From CAZJJK01 sp964546285 (lineage in GTDB: Bacteria; Spirochaetota; Spirochaetia; Treponematales; Breznakiellaceae): DNA of 64,000 bases. Within the stretch, counting starts at the first letter, position 1. The number at the start of each line of letters is the position of its first letter. Shown here piece after piece: positions 61,976 through 64,000 of the stretch. The stretch spans positions 1-64,000 of the forward strand of contig CAZJJK010000004.1 in the NCBI GenBank assembly GCA_964546285.1. Direction: 5' to 3'. The notes under the pieces were generated by a model. The model had not been told where the DNA came from. It saw only the letters and a program-made list of their open reading frames with translations, and ran no database searches. The position numbers were made by a program, and so were the translations under genes.

Positions 61976-62004
61976 ATTAAAACCTTTTACCAGTAAAAAG
62001 TCAA
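61976..62004 (-). promoter_or_regulatory. Promoter of the TPR-mreBCD-mrdA-rodA operon
   Basis: On the minus strand TTGACT (61999-62004) and TTTAAT (61976-61981) are exactly 17 bases apart. Fourteen bases lie between the -10 box and the ATG, so the leader should be only about eight bases with no ribosome site. Confidence 0.65.
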
Positions 62005-62058
62005 TGTCAGATAAAACAGGACAGCGATTTATTTAACACAGGTATATCGAAATAAAAA

Positions 62059-62450
62059 GGCGATGGATCCCTAAGCCGGGTTCTGTTCCGGCTCTCTGTT
62101 TATGGAGAACCGGTGGCCGTCATCTATCTAGGGGCAACCTTGACTTTGCCCTCAAGCGACCTACCCGCGAGTTAACAGGACGAGCTATCCATCCTCGCTG
62201 TTTGGCCTTGCTCCAGATGAGGCTTGCCTTGCCACGAACCGTTACCGGTCGTGCGGTGGGCTCTTACCCCACCCTTTCACCCTTACCTACCGACCAATTA
62301 GATCGAAGGCGGTTTTCTTTCTGTTGCGCCGCTGTCAGCCATTCGGCTTATGCCGCTCGACCTCCCGGGTGTTACCCGGCATCTTGCTCTTTGGAGCCCG
62401 GACTTTCCTCACATATCAAACAGACACGTACGACGACCGGATCCATCGCC
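62059..62450 (-). ncRNA. rnpB: RNase P RNA
   Basis: Catalytic RNA that trims tRNA 5' ends. On the minus strand the 5' part has GAGGAAAGTCCGGGCTCC and the 3' part ACAGAACCCGGCTTA, the most conserved elements of bacterial RNase P RNA (type A). The ends pair as a perfect 12-base P1 stem (62439-62450 with 62059-62070). Length is about 392 bases, normal. A TTTTTATTT run follows directly after the P1 3' strand and may end the transcript. It sits 14 bases after the zinc-ribbon gene with no clear promoter of its own, so it is probably processed from a longer transcript. Confidence 0.95.
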
Positions 62451-62464
62451 TAAGCTAAACACCT

Positions 62465-63319
62465 TTACTCTTCAAAATTAATATCATTTTTTTCATCAGA
62501 ATCCGATCCTTCATCCTCATATTCTTCTTCATCATCGGAATCTAAATCATCTAGATCGGATAGGCTGCCAGTATCATCATCGTCAAAGAAGTCTTGTTCC
62601 TCTTGTTCGGAATCCTCAAAAAACAAAATACGTGAACAATAGGGACAAAATACTATATTTTCACCGAATCTAACGGTATTCGCGAATTGAGCAGGAAGAA
62701 TCATATGGCAACCGGTACAAACACCGCCCTTAATAGCCACAATACCAACACCAAGCTTACTACGAATAATACGCTCAAATTTAAATAAGATATCTGGATC
62801 TAAACCAGGCGTGATTTCCTTTTCACGTTTTAATAGAGCTTTTCGCTCGTGATCTTTATCAGCCAATTCGGCCTCAACGCCTGCTTTTTTATTTTCAAGC
62901 TCAGCTTCCTGTTGATCAATTAACGCGGCATCACGGCGTTGCTGTTCGTCAAGTTCAGCGAATATTTTTTCTTCTTTTTGCAAATCTTTGCGATAAGTCT
63001 GTTCCTTTTCCGACGATTCACGGATTTCTTTATCCAAAGCTTCATATTCTCTTTGTGTGCTTATAGAATCCATATTTCGTTCGGCTTTTTCTCGATTTAT
63101 TTCCGCTTCCGCTAATAAACCGCTTAACTCACTTACCCGGTCACGTACAGCTTCATACTCAAGATTCTTCTCAATAAACGATTTTTTCAGACGAGATAGA
63201 AGTTCTTCTTGGGTGATGAGCTGTTTTGGTATATCAGTAATTTGTGCTTCCAAGTCAATCTTTTGGGCAAGGATTTCCTGTAAAGAGCGTAACTTATCTA
63301 AAACCTCTTCCATCACCAT
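62465..63319 (-). CDS. Zinc-ribbon coiled-coil protein (DUF164/CT398-like)
   Basis: At 284 residues: a long coiled coil (about 5-165, VMEEVLDKLRSLQEILAQKI and NREKAERNMDSISTQREYEA), then a C4 zinc ribbon (GVCTGCHMILP...VFCPYCSRIL) at about 199-225, and a long acidic Asp/Glu/Ser tail that is probably disordered. Family members lie near transcription genes; CT398 of Chlamydia has been linked to sigma-54 and type III secretion. Here it follows rpoD, and the ATG has AAGGGG upstream. A role as a nucleic-acid or sigma-factor binding protein is inferred. Confidence 0.85.
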   Translation of the reverse strand: MVMEEVLDKLRSLQEILAQKIDLEAQITDIPKQLITQEELLSRLKKSFIEKNLEYEAVRDRVSELSGLLAEAEINREKAERNMDSISTQREYEALDKEIRESSEKEQTYRKDLQKEEKIFAELDEQQRRDAALIDQQEAELENKKAGVEAELADKDHERKALLKREKEITPGLDPDILFKFERIIRSKLGVGIVAIKGGVCTGCHMILPAQFANTVRFGENIVFCPYCSRILFFEDSEQEEQDFFDDDDTGSLSDLDDLDSDDEEEYEDEGSDSDEKNDINFEE

Positions 63320-63331
63320 ACGATGTTCCCC

Positions 63332-64000
63332 TTAATGATCAAGATAATCCTTTAGTTTGCGGCTTCGTTTTGGATGACGCAAACGGCGTAATGCCTTCGC
63401 TTCTATCTGTCTTATTCTCTCGCGCGTAACGTTAAAATATAAACCAACTTCTTCTAAGGTCAAAGAATATCCATCATCTAAACCAAAACGCATTTTAAGA
63501 ACTTCCTGCTCACGTGGCGGTAATGTGGATAAAACGCCCCTCAGTTGTTCTTGAAGAAGCTTAAATGCGGTTTGATTAGCTGGATTTTCAACATCCTTAT
63601 CCTCTATAAAATCACCTAATAGAGAATCTTCTTCTTCTCCTATCGGCGTTTCCAATGAAATAGGTTCTCGCGCGACATTCTTAACTGATTTTACTCTCTG
63701 TGTAGTCCAGCCTAAACGTTCCGCAACCTCGTCGTCAGTCGGTTCACGTCCAAGAACTTGCATTAACTGACGAGATTCACGTACAACTTTGTTTATTTGC
63801 TCAATCATATGTACAGGAACACGAATAGTTCGTGCCTGATCTGAGATAGAACGAGTTATTGCTTGTCGTATCCACCATGTCGCGTAAGTTGAAAATTTAT
63901 AACCCTTTCGATATTCAAATTTTTCAACAGCTTTAATTAGTCCGATATTACCTTCCTGAACAAGATCAAAAAAATGAAGGCCACGATTTGTGTATTTTTT
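63332..64000 (-). CDS. rpoD: Primary sigma factor RpoD, C-terminal part (cut by window edge)
   Basis: Housekeeping sigma-70. The frame is open to base 64000, so the N-terminal part is outside the window. Visible are region 2 (FFDLVQEGNIGLIKAVEKFE, YKFSTYATWWIRQAITRSIS with the -10 recognition helix), region 3 (RTIRVPVHMIEQINKVVRES), and region 4 (LPPREQEVLKMRFGLDDGYS and LEEVGLYFNVTRERIRQIEA), ending KDYLDH. Apparent shorter starts inside, such as the methionine of VHMIEQ, are not real starts. It precedes the zinc-ribbon gene by 12 bases. Confidence 0.96.
   Translation of the reverse strand, partial: KKYTNRGLHFFDLVQEGNIGLIKAVEKFEYRKGYKFSTYATWWIRQAITRSISDQARTIRVPVHMIEQINKVVRESRQLMQVLGREPTDDEVAERLGWTTQRVKSVKNVAREPISLETPIGEEEDSLLGDFIEDKDVENPANQTAFKLLQEQLRGVLSTLPPREQEVLKMRFGLDDGYSLTLEEVGLYFNVTRERIRQIEAKALRRLRHPKRSRKLKDYLDH

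Noticed and set aside
62202..62453. A short plus-strand coding frame
   Set aside because: It lies entirely inside the RNase P RNA and matches conserved RNA elements.

Overview
The window looks like a draft-assembly scaffold from a spirochaete of the Treponema group. Lineage hints are a cytidylate kinase fused to ribosomal protein S1, a GreA domain at the end of a protein of about 890 residues, a TamB-BamA-OmpH-MutS order, a RimP-NusA-IF2-RbfA-TruB-RibF-S15-PNPase run, a MreB-MreC-MreD-PBP2-RodA run, and many small TPR or signal-peptide proteins of the kind treponemes carry. Assignment rests on recognition of families from memory, not on a search. Three runs of exactly 100 N (8160-8259, 33551-33650, 41810-41909) are scaffold gaps, and each one breaks a gene.

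Layout. 1-1030: two mobile-element remains, a GC-rich zinc-finger transposase start running off the left edge and a decayed DDE transposase. 1209-2467 (minus): a secreted helical protein and thymidylate kinase. 2503-12912 (plus): a giant TamB-like protein, BamA and OmpH/Skp, which together form an outer-membrane assembly block. 12909-13460 (minus): a STAS protein. 13503-16988 (plus): MutS and ComF. 17002-32861 (plus): one long run of transcription, translation and RNA-decay genes, then an M16 protease, dUTPase, LptF/LptG-like permeases, Tgt and a HEAT-repeat protein. 32829-38621 (minus): a von Willebrand A membrane protein with a 42-bp tandem repeat, a large GreA fusion and a TPR protein. 38766-42374 (plus): ribulose-phosphate epimerase and three envelope or TPR proteins. 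42561-43667 (minus): a divergent PRPP synthetase. 43779-55285 (plus): RecA, FolK, ScpA, ScpB, RluB, Cmk-RpsA, a sigma-54 activator, a TPR membrane protein, a CHASE2 adenylate cyclase and a lipoprotein. 55412-64000 (minus): the rod-shape/elongasome operon (TPR, MreB, MreC, MreD, PBP2, RodA), RNase P RNA, a zinc-ribbon coiled-coil protein and the primary sigma factor RpoD, which runs off the right edge.

Most of the window is core housekeeping. No CRISPR, defence island, prophage or biosynthetic cluster was seen. The most notable signals are regulatory or architectural. They are a promoter followed by an intrinsic terminator in the leader of the rimP-nusA-infB operon, several good sigma-70 promoters placed so close to the start codon that the mRNA should be leaderless, a von Willebrand gene whose reading frame is hidden by a gap inside a phased repeat, and a TamB-like protein of more than 2,400 residues built from about twenty copies of a short module.

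Intergenic space is small. The larger gaps are 1031-1208, 42375-42560 and 55286-55411, and I see no convincing gene in any of them.
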